This document shows, piece by piece, positions 17,582 to 25,817 of a DNA stretch of 36,362 nucleotides. Every line of letters starts with the position of its first letter. The stretch's first letter is position 1. The position numbers were made by a program, and so were the translations under genes. The notes under the pieces were generated by a model that searched no databases, had not been told where the DNA came from, and saw only the letters and a program-made list of their open reading frames with translations. This DNA is from Candidatus Zixiibacteriota bacterium. GTDB lineage: Bacteria; Zixibacteria; MSB-5A5; WJJR01. The DNA lies in the NCBI GenBank assembly GCA_040752595.1, contig JBFMGX010000016.1, positions 1 to 36,362 on the forward strand, in the 5' to 3' direction.

Positions 17582-19132
17582 CTACAGCGGGATGTTGCCG
17601 TGCTTGCGCGGGGGATTCGTATCTTTCTTTGATTCCAGCAGCATCAGGGCGCGAATCAGACGGAAACGCGTCTCGCGCGGCTCAATGACGTCATCGATGT
17701 AGCCGTACTGAGCGGCGATGTAGGGATTGGCGAACTTGGCGCGGTATTCCTCGGCGAGCCGCTCGGTCTCGGCCATCGGGTCGGCGGCGGCCCCGATCTG
17801 CTGACGGAAGATGATCTCGGCGGCACCCTTGGGCCCCATCACGGCGATCTCCGCGGTCGGCCAGGCGACGTTGTAGTCGCCGCGCACATGCTTGGAATTC
17901 ATGACGTCATAGGCCCCGCCGTACGCTTTGCGTGTGATCACCGTGACCTTGGGCACGGTGGCCTCACAGAAGGCATACAGGAGCTTGGCGCCGTGTTTGA
18001 TGATCCCACCATGTTCCTGGGCCACCCCCGGCAGGAATCCCGGCACATCCTCAAAGACAACCAGAGGAATGTTGAAGCAATCGCAGAAGCGCACGAAGCG
18101 TGCGCCCTTGAGCGAGGAGGCGATGTCGAGCACACCCGCGAGGACCGCGGGTTGATTAGCCACAATGCCAATGGAACGTCCGCCCAGCCGGGCGAAGCCG
18201 ATCACGATGTTGGCGGCATGGTCCGGCTGCAGCTCCAGGAACTCGCGATCATCGACGACGCTCGCAATCACGTCTTTGATGTCATACGGCTTGTGGGGAT
18301 CCGGCGGAACAATGGCATCGAGTTCCGCGTCGGCACGATCGAACGGGTCCTGGCATTCCCGCTGAGGCGGCAGATCGATGTTGTTCTGGGGTAAATAGCC
18401 AAACAGACGCCGGGTCAAGAGGATCGTCTCGGCCTCGTTTTCGCCGACCAGATGGGCGATGCCGCTCTTTTCCGCGTGCACTTGTGCGCCGCCGAGACCG
18501 TCGAAGTCGACTTCCTCGTGGGTCACGGTTTTGACGACGTTGGGACCGGTCACAAACATGTAGGAGCTGCCGCGCGCCATGAGAATGAAGTCGGTGATCG
18601 CCGGCGAATAGACGGCGCCGCCGGCGCAGGGGCCCAGAATCAGCGAGATCTGGGGAATCACTCCGGAACACAGGGTATTGCGCAGAAAGATGTCGGCGTA
18701 GCCGCCGAGCGAAACCACGCCCTCCTGAATGCGCGCGCCACCGGAGTCGTTGAGACCAATCACGGGCGAACCGGTGCGCAGGGCCAGATCCATGATCTTG
18801 CAGATCTTGCGCGCATGGCCCTCGGCCAGCGAGCCGCCGAAGACGGTGAAGTCCTGGCTGAAGACAAACACCGACCGGCCCTCGATTCGTCCCGAGCCGG
18901 TGATCACGCCGTCGCCCAATGGACGCTGATCGCCGAGACCAAAGTCCGTCGAACGGTGTGTGACGAAGCGGTCAATCTCCTCGAAGCTCCCCTCGTCGAG
19001 AAGAATCTCCAACCGTTCCCGCGCCAGGAGCTTTCCCTTGGCACGCTGGGCGGCGATGCGTTGGGCCCCGCCCGGCTCGGCCGCCAGGCGACGCATCTCG
19101 TGCAGGCGATCAATCGGCGTGTTTGCGTCCAT
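17582..19132 (-). CDS. pccB: Propionyl-CoA carboxylase beta chain (carboxyltransferase)
   Basis: Transfers CO2 from carboxybiotin to acyl-CoA. It has 516 residues from the ATG at 19132; a TTG seven codons earlier is the alternative. Two crotonase-fold halves are visible: N half with [44 protein letters not shown] half with [53 protein letters not shown]. It ends KHGNIPL, the typical ending of PccB/MmdA proteins. Propionyl-CoA is the likely substrate given epimerase and mutase nearby. It lies 24 bp after the MBL-fold gene and 222 bp before the biotin carboxylase, with promoters and repeats in between. Confidence 0.95.
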   Translation of the reverse strand: MDANTPIDRLHEMRRLAAEPGGAQRIAAQRAKGKLLARERLEILLDEGSFEEIDRFVTHRSTDFGLGDQRPLGDGVITGSGRIEGRSVFVFSQDFTVFGGSLAEGHARKICKIMDLALRTGSPVIGLNDSGGARIQEGVVSLGGYADIFLRNTLCSGVIPQISLILGPCAGGAVYSPAITDFILMARGSSYMFVTGPNVVKTVTHEEVDFDGLGGAQVHAEKSGIAHLVGENEAETILLTRRLFGYLPQNNIDLPPQRECQDPFDRADAELDAIVPPDPHKPYDIKDVIASVVDDREFLELQPDHAANIVIGFARLGGRSIGIVANQPAVLAGVLDIASSLKGARFVRFCDCFNIPLVVFEDVPGFLPGVAQEHGGIIKHGAKLLYAFCEATVPKVTVITRKAYGGAYDVMNSKHVRGDYNVAWPTAEIAVMGPKGAAEIIFRQQIGAAADPMAETERLAEEYRAKFANPYIAAQYGYIDDVIEPRETRFRLIRALMLLESKKDTNPPRKHGNIPL

Positions 19133-19156
19133 TGTGCTTTCAAGAGTCGACAAGCA

Positions 19157-20035
19157 TCACGAGACTGCAACGCTCACGCTGTCCACCGGGACAACATCGA
19201 GCCACTTCTCACGAGGCACAATACGGCCGAATATGAAGTTCATGTCGTGGTCAAATCCGATCACCGTCGATGTGCCGCAGCAATCCGCCAGCAGGGCGCG
19301 CTTGACCGCCATCGTCTCCAAGGGGAAAAGATCGACAGCGGCGACATAGGGACCCTTGAGGTGAAATCGTGTGGGAATGATGTCGGCGTAGTATAGGAAC
19401 CGCTCTCCGGCCGAGGTGACAGAGACCGCCTGATGCCCCTGCGTGTGGCCCCCGGTCCGTATCCCCGCGATCCCCGGCAGGATTTCGGAGTCGCCGTTCA
19501 GCAGATGGAGACGTCCCGAATCGGCCAACGGTTGCAGACGATGGCGGAGATAGACCGCCGACGTGCGTTCATTCGGGTGCATTGCGTCGTCCCACTCTGC
19601 GGCTTGCACGTGGTACCGGGCATTGGGGAATCGGAGGCGCGGCTGATCCGGATCGCCCGCCAGTGCACCGTTGGAGTGATCGGTGTGCAAGTGCGAGAAG
19701 ACGACATGCGTGACCGACTCCGGGGTCACGCCGACAGCCGCCAGCGAGGAATCCATCCGTGAGGGACCACGGGGCGCATAGACCTTGCGATCAAAATCCG
19801 ACAGCGCGTCACCCAGGCCGGTGTCAATGAGGACATTATCGCGGCCGGTCTTCACGAGAAAGAGGTTCGTCCGCATGGGGATGCGGTTCTGATCATCGGG
19901 TGGCAACAGCTTCTGCCACATCGAACGGGGCACAACACCAAACATCGAGCCGCCGTCGAGCGCAAAATCACTCTCCACGAAGCCGACGACCTCCCAGTCA
20001 CCGAGACGGATCGATTGGATCAAGTGGTCGGTCAT
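19157..20035 (-). CDS. MBL-fold metallo-hydrolase
   Basis: Metallo-beta-lactamase superfamily hydrolase, 292 residues. The metal site is HLHTDHSNG with His115, His117, Asp119 and His120, followed by GGHTQGHQAVSV, the strand with YADIIPTRFH, and a late GFDHD histidine/aspartate pair. NVLIDTGLGD at 67-76 is the usual beta strand before the motif. The layout is like the lactonase/AiiA-like branch, but the substrate cannot be assigned. It lies between an acyl-CoA dehydrogenase and pccB, so a thioester or lactone of the pathway is possible; this is inference. No ribosome binding site is visible before the ATG at 20035. Confidence 0.88.
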   Translation of the reverse strand: MTDHLIQSIRLGDWEVVGFVESDFALDGGSMFGVVPRSMWQKLLPPDDQNRIPMRTNLFLVKTGRDNVLIDTGLGDALSDFDRKVYAPRGPSRMDSSLAAVGVTPESVTHVVFSHLHTDHSNGALAGDPDQPRLRFPNARYHVQAAEWDDAMHPNERTSAVYLRHRLQPLADSGRLHLLNGDSEILPGIAGIRTGGHTQGHQAVSVTSAGERFLYYADIIPTRFHLKGPYVAAVDLFPLETMAVKRALLADCCGTSTVIGFDHDMNFIFGRIVPREKWLDVVPVDSVSVAVS

Positions 20036-20339
20036 TGCGCTGGTGTGTGCCCGCGATCCATGATCGCGGCCAGGGGGCTTTCAGCGCCCTGTTGTGGGTG
20101 CCAGGCACCCACCCGATTGACACCGTGCACTTGGGGCGTCTAACAGAATGAGTGGATGAAAGAACTCCCTCACCCGATCCGTCCTCCGGACGGATCGACC
20201 TCTCCCGGAGGGAGAGGTTAGCATTCCCCCTCTCCCTCCGGGAGAGGGTCGGGGTGAGGGACTCGGCCACGCGAGAAACCGCATCGTCATTCCCCTGCAC
20301 ATCAACGGCAGACCCTGATCGCCGTCTTGTTAGACGCTC
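20036..20339. repeat. Intergenic run of four different hairpin repeats
   Basis: A 304-bp gap with no gene. It holds CCGCGATC-CAT-GATCGCGG (20051-20069); a CAGGG...CCCTG hairpin (20071-20091); GTGGGTGC-CAG-GCACCCAC of the GGTGGGTGC family (20094-20114); and a long nested inverted repeat (20165-20262) whose outer arms are CCCTCACCC and GGGTGAGGG, with inner arms CCTCTCCCGGAGGGAGAGG and CCCTCTCCCTCCGGGAGAGG. An inverted GCCGTC/GACGCT-rich end touches the dehydrogenase stop. Confidence 0.7.
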
Positions 20340-21509
20340 TTACGACGACGCCGGATCGCGCAACAGCGTGCCGGCAATCACCAGCCGTTGGATTTCCGAT
20401 GTCCCCTCGTAAATCTCCGTGATCCGTTGATCGCGGTACAACTTCTCGATGATCGAGAATTCGCCGATGTAGCCATAGCCGGCGTGAATCTGCATGGCGC
20501 GATCGACGCAGAAATTCGCCGTCTCGGTGGCATAGAGCTTTGCCATCGAGGCATCGATGCTGTACTTCTCGCCTTTGTCCTGCAGCAGGGCGGCGCGATA
20601 CACGAGCCCACGGGCGGCCTCGATGCGCGTGTTCATGTCGGCGATCATCCACTGGATCGCCTGCAGGTTCGCCAGCGGCGCGCCAAAGACCTGGCGCTTC
20701 TTCGCGTATTGGATCGACTCATCCAAGGCCCGTTCGGCCAATCCCAGTCCCTGCGCCGCCACGCCGATGCGTGCGGCATCCAGGGTCATCATGGCGTAGC
20801 GAAACGCCTTGCTGCGTTCGCCCAGCATCGCCGACTTCGGCACACGGACGTCCTTGAACCAGAGGCGGCCGGTGGTGGCGGCCTTCATCCCCATCTTGTA
20901 ACGCAACGGCTCCTTGCGAATCCCATTCCCACCGTTGTCTTCGACGATCCAGGCGGAGACTTTGTCGCGCACGCCGGGTTCATTCACCTTGCCGAACAGG
21001 ACGAACAGGTTGGCGACATCGCCGTGCATGATGAAGATCTTCTCGCCGTTGATGACGTAGTGATCGCCATCGATCCGCGCCTCGGTCTTCTGATTGGCGG
21101 CATCGGAGCCGGCATCCGGCTCAGTCAGCGCGAAGGCGGGAATGATCTCGGCCGTGACGATGCGGGGGATGTACTGGCGTCGCTGCTCCTCGGTCGCATG
21201 GCGCCAGATCGGCTCGGTCGCCAAGACCGGCACGGCGGTCAGCAGACAGGTCGGCGCGTCGTAGTAGGCCAGTTCCTCCAAGAGCGTGGTGTACTCGATT
21301 CCCGACTTGCCCGAGCCACCGTACTCCTTCGGCAAGCGGTACCCGATGAATCCCGCCTTGGCGAGCTTCTTGTAGTGATCGAAGGGAAAGGCCTGCGGTT
21401 CCGGACGACGGTCCATTTCCTGGCAAACCGGAATGATCTCCTTCTCCGCAAACTGCCGTACCATTTCCCGAACCGGCGCCTGACGTTCGTCGACGTTGAA
21501 TCTGATCAT
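20340..21509 (-). CDS. Acyl-CoA dehydrogenase, copy 3
   Basis: Third FAD acyl-CoA dehydrogenase of the window, 389 residues from the ATG at 21509 with an AAGGAGGG ribosome binding site; a TTG two codons earlier is also in frame. FAD signature is ALTEPDAGSDAANQ. RQVFGAPLANLQAIQW occupies the helix-G region, and the catalytic glutamate sits in EIYEGTSEIQRLVIAG close to the C-terminus. As in the other two copies, this is the short/medium/branched-chain arrangement. It is downstream of the second mutase and its B12 subunit, with a RAYT between. If that mutase makes butyryl-CoA, this gene is a natural candidate for the next step. Confidence 0.94.
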   Translation of the reverse strand: MIRFNVDERQAPVREMVRQFAEKEIIPVCQEMDRRPEPQAFPFDHYKKLAKAGFIGYRLPKEYGGSGKSGIEYTTLLEELAYYDAPTCLLTAVPVLATEPIWRHATEEQRRQYIPRIVTAEIIPAFALTEPDAGSDAANQKTEARIDGDHYVINGEKIFIMHGDVANLFVLFGKVNEPGVRDKVSAWIVEDNGGNGIRKEPLRYKMGMKAATTGRLWFKDVRVPKSAMLGERSKAFRYAMMTLDAARIGVAAQGLGLAERALDESIQYAKKRQVFGAPLANLQAIQWMIADMNTRIEAARGLVYRAALLQDKGEKYSIDASMAKLYATETANFCVDRAMQIHAGYGYIGEFSIIEKLYRDQRITEIYEGTSEIQRLVIAGTLLRDPASS

Positions 21510-21609
21510 GGACAAATCCCTCCTTCGGAATCCGTGGTCCCTCGCCCCGAGCTTATCAGTTTATGTGATTGGAGGGACGAATGCAAGGGGCGCGCGTTCG
21601 GTCCATCGC

Positions 21610-21634
21610 GGGCGGTTCACGAACCGCCCCTACA
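21610..21634 (-). repeat. GGGGCGGTTC REP, copy 1 (3' flank of RAYT 1)
   Basis: Minus strand: TGTAGGGGCGGTTC-GTGAACCGCCC, stem GGGCGGTTC / GAACCGCCC. The TAG in its head is the stop codon (21630-21632) of the transposase gene. Confidence 0.85.
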
Positions 21635-22214
21635 GGCAGTCGCCATCCACAGGGACTGGGACAATCCCGCTGGGATTCTCCCGGTCCATGGCCCAGCGCG
21701 CAGGATTGCATTGAATGTAGAGTCGGACGCGGTTCAGTTCGTCGTCATCGCGGATGACATGCTCGTAGTAATTGCGTTGCCAAGGAGTCGCCCCGGGTGT
21801 CCCCTTGATCCGATTGACATGCTTTGTCGAAACCGTCTTGAACGCCCCAACAACCCGACCGATGGATTTCCTCTCCACATCCGGAATTGCTGTAGGGGCG
21901 GTTCGAGAACCGCCCGCATCCTCCCGCCCGACCACGACGATGCCATGCAGGTGGTTCGGCATGATGATCCACTCGTCCAGTTCCACATAGTCGTATTGTC
22001 GGGCCAGCCACAACCACGAGTCGGCAACGACCTGCCCGAGGGTGTTCAAGACAACGGAGTCATTCCCCACGATGCCCAGCGACATGGCCCGGTCCTCGGT
22101 GCAGATCGTCAGAAAATAGGCGCCAGCGCGCGTGTAGTCATAGCCGCGAAGTCGGACAGACCGGCGCGTGGGTCGATTGTGAGGAAGGCCCATCACCCAA
22201 GACGGGCGGTTCAC
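21630..22214 (-). CDS. REP-associated tyrosine transposase (RAYT 1, Y1/HUH family)
   Basis: Single-strand DNA transposase-like protein of the Y1_Tnp/IS200-like superfamily that typically acts on REP palindromes. It has 194 residues from GTG 22214, or 187 from ATG 22193. The HUH motif is IIMPNHLHGIV with His88 and His90; the candidate nucleophile is Tyr149 or Tyr150 in WQRNYYEHVIRDDDEL; LNRVRLYIQCNPARW follows as in the family. Both the GTG start and the TAG stop lie inside flanking REP copies, and a third, inverted copy in the reading frame encodes [10 protein letters not shown] (100-109). The gene separates mcmB from the dehydrogenase of the same strand. The start is uncertain; the family is not. 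Confidence 0.92.
   Translation of the reverse strand: MNRPSWVMGLPHNRPTRRSVRLRGYDYTRAGAYFLTICTEDRAMSLGIVGNDSVVLNTLGQVVADSWLWLARQYDYVELDEWIIMPNHLHGIVVVGREDAGGSRTAPTAIPDVERKSIGRVVGAFKTVSTKHVNRIKGTPGATPWQRNYYEHVIRDDDELNRVRLYIQCNPARWAMDRENPSGIVPVPVDGDCL
21891..21915 (+). repeat. GGGGCGGTTC REP, copy 2 (inside the RAYT 1 coding region)
   Basis: Plus strand TGTAGGGGCGGTTC-GAGAACCGCCC, inverted relative to the two flanking copies. It is in frame and adds about ten residues between the HUH motif and the tyrosine motif without breaking the gene. Confidence 0.85.
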
Positions 22215-22228
22215 GAACCGCCCCTACA
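22204..22228 (-). repeat. GGGGCGGTTC REP, copy 3 (5' flank of RAYT 1, 3' end of mcmB)
   Basis: Same 25-bp sequence and orientation as copy 1. It contains the mcmB stop codon (TAG, 22224-22226) and the putative GTG start of RAYT 1 (22212-22214). Confidence 0.85.
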
Positions 22229-22637
22229 TCACCGGTTCTTCACGTCTGCGGCCGGCGACCGAACGGATGTACTCGACGATTTCCTGTGTGGTGGTGCCGG
22301 GACCGAACAGCTTCCCTACGCCCTGCTGCTCCAGTGCGGCCGCTTCCGTGTCGGGGATAATCCCGCCGCCGAACAGATGGATGTCGGTGGCTCCCTTTTC
22401 CTTCAGGAGGCGCTGCACATCGGGGAACAGCGTCATGTGCGCGCCGGAGAGTATGCTCATACCGATGAAATCGACGTCTTCCTGGATCGCCGCCTCGACG
22501 ATCATCTCCGGTGTCTGCCGCAGACCGGTGTAGATGACTTCGAAGCCGGCGTCGCGCAACGCGGCGGCGATCACTTTGATGCCCCGGTCGTGACCATCGA
22601 GACCGGGTTTGGCCAGAAGGATGCGGGTCTTCTTCAT
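22224..22637 (-). CDS. B12-binding small subunit of an acyl-CoA mutase
   Basis: Cobalamin-binding subunit, 137 residues. It has the base-off/His-on signature DGHDRG (14-19) with the cobalt-ligating His16, then GMSILSGAH and [12 protein letters not shown] that cradle the nucleotide tail, and [16 protein letters not shown] at the end. It follows the large subunit at 22657 by 19 bp and has a GAGGTGA ribosome binding site, so it is that protein's partner. It is the only such subunit in the window, while two large subunits are present. Its last residues (EEPVM) run into a REP palindrome that supplies the stop. Confidence 0.95.
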   Translation of the reverse strand: MKKTRILLAKPGLDGHDRGIKVIAAALRDAGFEVIYTGLRQTPEMIVEAAIQEDVDFIGMSILSGAHMTLFPDVQRLLKEKGATDIHLFGGGIIPDTEAAALEQQGVGKLFGPGTTTQEIVEYIRSVAGRRREEPVM

Positions 22638-22656
22638 CGTGTCACCTCAGGATGGC

Positions 22657-24384
22657 TCAGATCATCGGCGGCTCTTCGTACTCGCCGTAGACGCCGCGCA
22701 GCACATCAACGATCTCACCCAGGGTCGCATAGACACGGGCGCATTCGATGAAGGCGGGCATCAAATTGTCATCGCGCTTCGCTGCGGCATTGAGGTCGAC
22801 CAGGGTCCGCGCCACCTTGTCGTTGTCACGCGCCTGCTTCAACTGGCGCAGCGATTCGATCTGCTCCCGTTCGACCGCCGGGTCGATCTTGAGAAGGGGA
22901 ATCTCGATGTGCTCATCATCCATGGTGAACCGGTTGACGCCGACGACGATCCGTTCGTCTTTCTCCACCGCCTGTTGGTAGATGTATGCGGATTTGGCCA
23001 GTTCGCGCTGGAAGTACCCCTGCTCGATTCCCGCGAGCACACCGCCGCGGCGTTCAATCTCGGCGAAGATCTCCTCGGCGGCATCCTCCATCTGCCGGGT
23101 CAGCGATTCCACGAAGTACGATCCCGCCAACGGGTCGATGGTGTTGGTGATTCCCGATTCATAGGCGACCAACTGCTGCGTGCGCAAAGCGATCAGCGCC
23201 GCCTTCTCGGACGGCAGCGCCAAGGTCTCATCCATCGAATTGGTGTGCAGCGATTGGGTGCCGCCCAGGGCGGCCGCCATCGCCTGCCAGGTGACCCGGA
23301 CGATGTTGTTCTCCGGCTGCTGCGCGGTGAGCGACACGCCCGCCGTCTGGGTGTGAAAACGCATCAGCCACGAGCGCTCATCCTGGGCCCCGTACCGTTC
23401 GCGCATGTGCCGCGCCCAAATCTTGCGGGCGGCGCGATACTTGGCGATTTCCTCGAAGAAGTCGAGATGCGAATTGAAGAAGAACGACAGCCGCGGGGCA
23501 AACTCATCGACCTTCAGCCCGCGTGCCATTGCCGCCTCGACATAGGCGAAGCCATCGGCCAGCGTGTAGGCCAACTCCTGGACCGCGGTTGCCCCCGCCT
23601 CGCGGATGTGGTAGCCCGAAATCGAGATCGTGTTCCACTGCGGCATCTGATGGGTGCCATATTCGATGGTGTCGACGATCAACTTCATGTGCGCCGGCGG
23701 CGGATAGACCCACTCCTTCTGGGCGATGTACTCCTTGAGGATATCGTTCTGCAGCGTGCCGCGCAGTTGCTCCGGCTTGACGCCCTGCTTCTCGGCGACC
23801 GCGATGTAGAAGGCCAGGATGATCGCCGCCGGGGCATTGATCGTCATGGAGGTCGAGATCTCCCCCAGATTGATGCCGCGGAAGATGATCTCCATGTCCT
23901 TGAGCGAATCGACCGCGACGCCGCAGACGCCGACCTCGCCGCGCGAGCGCGGATGATCGGAGTCGTAGCCCATCAACGTGGGCAAATCAAAGGCGACCGA
24001 AAGACCGGTCTGCCCCTGCGAGAGCAGAAAATGGTACCGCTCGTTGGTCTGCGCCGGGGTCCCCATCCCGGAAAACTGCCGCATGGTCCACAGCCGCTGC
24101 CGGTACATTGACGGGTGCACGCCGCGCGTGTACGGGGGAAACCCGGGGTATCCGATCTCGCGCTCGAAGTCGATCTCGGCAACGTCGGCCGGTGTGTAGA
24201 GGTCCTTGATCGGCACCGAAGAAACGGTGATGAACTTCCGGCCTTCGAGATGGTCGGCCGGGGTGGCTTTGGCGCGCCACGCTTCCGACGCCTCACCGCG
24301 GCGCAAATGGAGCTTGTCGAAGATCCCGCGTTTGGATTCGGCGCGCTCGTCGGTGTGCTTCGTGGAGTGCGAAGGGTCGGTCAT
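22657..24384 (-). CDS. Acyl-CoA mutase large subunit, isobutyryl-CoA-mutase-like residues
   Basis: Adenosylcobalamin-dependent acyl-CoA mutase barrel without B12 domain, 575 residues from the ATG at 24384; a longer frame to 24513 translates intergenic sequence. Seen are [20 protein letters not shown] (84-103), [32 protein letters not shown] with His259, and [19 protein letters not shown]. The specificity positions read Phe104 (RQFSGM) and Gln222 (IAQKEW). Tyr/Arg mark methylmalonyl-CoA mutase and Phe/Gln isobutyryl-CoA mutase, so this paralogue more likely interconverts isobutyryl- and butyryl-CoA or a similar uncharged acyl-CoA. It lies between meaB and the B12 subunit. Specificity is inference from two residues. 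Confidence 0.92.
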   Translation of the reverse strand: MTDPSHSTKHTDERAESKRGIFDKLHLRRGEASEAWRAKATPADHLEGRKFITVSSVPIKDLYTPADVAEIDFEREIGYPGFPPYTRGVHPSMYRQRLWTMRQFSGMGTPAQTNERYHFLLSQGQTGLSVAFDLPTLMGYDSDHPRSRGEVGVCGVAVDSLKDMEIIFRGINLGEISTSMTINAPAAIILAFYIAVAEKQGVKPEQLRGTLQNDILKEYIAQKEWVYPPPAHMKLIVDTIEYGTHQMPQWNTISISGYHIREAGATAVQELAYTLADGFAYVEAAMARGLKVDEFAPRLSFFFNSHLDFFEEIAKYRAARKIWARHMRERYGAQDERSWLMRFHTQTAGVSLTAQQPENNIVRVTWQAMAAALGGTQSLHTNSMDETLALPSEKAALIALRTQQLVAYESGITNTIDPLAGSYFVESLTRQMEDAAEEIFAEIERRGGVLAGIEQGYFQRELAKSAYIYQQAVEKDERIVVGVNRFTMDDEHIEIPLLKIDPAVEREQIESLRQLKQARDNDKVARTLVDLNAAAKRDDNLMPAFIECARVYATLGEIVDVLRGVYGEYEEPPMI

Positions 24385-24506
24385 CTTCGTAATCTCTCTA
24401 CGGTCGGGGTCGGTAACATCCTCGGCATGCACCCAATATGTTCCTTCGACCCGGCGGGTGTCCAATCGTTTGTACGGCCCTGCCACATTGCGGGAATCCG
24501 GCAAAC

Positions 24507-24587
24507 CTGTCACCCTGAGCGAAGCGAAGCGTCCGCTTTTCCCGTTGACGGAATCACAGCAGATGCTTCGCTTCGCTCAGCATGACA
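24507..24587. repeat. Large imperfect inverted repeat, copy 2
   Basis: The left arm (24507 onward) begins CTGTCACCCTGAGCGAAG, and the right arm (24558-24587) is AGCAGATGCTTCGC followed by TTCGCTCAGCATGACA. Same layout as 2391-2472: outer TGTCA...TGACA, G+C-rich alternating arm, AGCAGAT at the inner edge of the right arm. It lies in the 245-bp gap between meaB and the mutase gene. Confidence 0.75.
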
Positions 24588-24629
24588 TCCCTGTGGTTGC
24601 CGTCCACTCAGTGGCTACTCTGCGGTCGT

Positions 24630-25607
24630 CTATTCCCGCGACCGACACCAAGCGTCAAACAGACGGCGCGCCAGTGTGTACGGATCGGCCTGGGCAGTCG
24701 CGATCTGTTCGACGGCCTGCTCGAACTCCGCCGCGACCAGAATCTGGTCCTCCATCCGCAAACGCGCCAGCTCGGCGAGCGACAAGGTCAGATCCGCCCG
24801 CGCCCGCCGTCGCACGACCCCATTGGGGTCGGCGGCATCGTGGAAACGACGGTGCGACTGTGTCGCCTCCCAGAGGCCGTCGGTCCCCTCGTCGTCCACG
24901 GCAACGGTCGTGAGCACGGGAGGGTTCCAGTGCGGCGTCGAGGCGGTGCTCTTGGCCGCGCTGCGACGGATTTCCTGCTTCACCTCCAGAATCGACTCCA
25001 GCTCCGCTTTGACCCGTTCGGCCCCCGGACGATCGGCCTTGTTGATGCAGAAGACGTCGGCGATCTCCATCAGTCCCGATTTCATCGCCTGAATCGCATC
25101 TCCCGATTCCGGGACGAAGACGACGATCACCGTGTCGCAGACCGAGGCGACATCGAGCTCCACCTGCCCGACACCGACAGTTTCCACGAGGATCAGGTCA
25201 AAGCCGAATCCTTCGAACGCCACACAGACATCCCGCGTGGCGGCGGCCAGACCGCCGGGTGACCCGCGGGTCGCCATGCTGCGCACAAAGACACCGGGCA
25301 AACCGTAGAGCGACTGCATGCGCACCCGGTCGCCCAACAGCGCACCCCCGGTGAACGGACTGGAAGGATCGACCGCGACCACCCCGACCTGATGTCCCTC
25401 GTTCGCCAGCTTGAGCGCCAGCCGGTTGACCAGCGACGACTTACCCGCCCCTGGAGGGCCGGTCACGCCGACACGATAGGCGCCCCGACGGTGCGCGAAG
25501 ATCCGGGCCAGCGCCTCATGGTATCCCGGCGCACGGTCCTCGATATAGGTGATCATCCGCGCCAGCGCGAGACGATCACCGGAGAGAAATCGGGAGAGGA
25601 GGGACAT
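24630..25607 (-). CDS. meaB: MeaB/ArgK-type G-protein chaperone of B12 mutases
   Basis: G3E-family GTPase that gates adenosylcobalamin loading and protects acyl-CoA mutases from inactivation. It has 325 residues, with the P-loop VGVTGPPGAGKSSLV (Lys56), the Walker B-like VVAVDPSSPFTGGALLGDRVR, ETVGVGQVELD, CINKADRPGAE (base specificity) and a C-terminal dimerisation helix region. It sits upstream of the second mutase and its B12 subunit, the usual arrangement. No strong ribosome binding site precedes the ATG; TAGAAT lies only a few bases upstream, so a leaderless or near-leaderless message is possible, though no good -35 is seen. Confidence 0.95.
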   Translation of the reverse strand: MSLLSRFLSGDRLALARMITYIEDRAPGYHEALARIFAHRRGAYRVGVTGPPGAGKSSLVNRLALKLANEGHQVGVVAVDPSSPFTGGALLGDRVRMQSLYGLPGVFVRSMATRGSPGGLAAATRDVCVAFEGFGFDLILVETVGVGQVELDVASVCDTVIVVFVPESGDAIQAMKSGLMEIADVFCINKADRPGAERVKAELESILEVKQEIRRSAAKSTASTPHWNPPVLTTVAVDDEGTDGLWEATQSHRRFHDAADPNGVVRRRARADLTLSLAELARLRMEDQILVAAEFEQAVEQIATAQADPYTLARRLFDAWCRSRE

Positions 25608-25679
25608 TATTCTATGCTCGTTGGCGTGTCCGGTGTCCGTCAGTCCTCAATCTACGCCTGTCAGCGTTCACCTGTGGCA

Positions 25680-25787
25680 GTCAGCCCTTGGGCTGATCCG
25701 CCGTGGCGGACCGCGTAGCGGCGATCTGCGCGCCACGCTCACTGACGAATGGACCCTTCGGGTCCAAGGTCAGCCCAAGGGCTGACC
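25680..25787. repeat. Doublet of GTCAGCCC palindromes with internal hairpins
   Basis: Palindromes at 25680-25697 (GTCAGCCCTTGGGCTGAT) and 25768-25787 (GGTCAGCCCAAGGGCTGACC) enclose two further hairpins, CCGCC-GT-GGCGG and GGACCC-TTCG-GGTCC. It lies between meaB and the 3' end of RAYT 2; the rest of this gap shows no gene. Confidence 0.8.
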
Positions 25788-25817
25788 GGCACAGGAGCCA
25801 TGACACCTTCCATTTGC

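Noticed and set aside
20388-22751. Very long plus-strand open frame (787 codons)
   Set aside because: It lies antisense to an acyl-CoA dehydrogenase, RAYT 1 and mcmB, all with clear family motifs. Long antisense frames are expected in high-G+C coding DNA.
22609-24111. 500-codon plus-strand frame
   Set aside because: It is antisense to the mutase large subunit, which is strongly conserved; the translation is low-information and arginine/histidine rich.
24385-24629. Cobalamin riboswitch upstream of the mutase or meaB genes
   Set aside because: I looked for a B12-box-like sequence and multi-helix layout here and at 25608-25680 and saw none; the gaps hold repeats instead.
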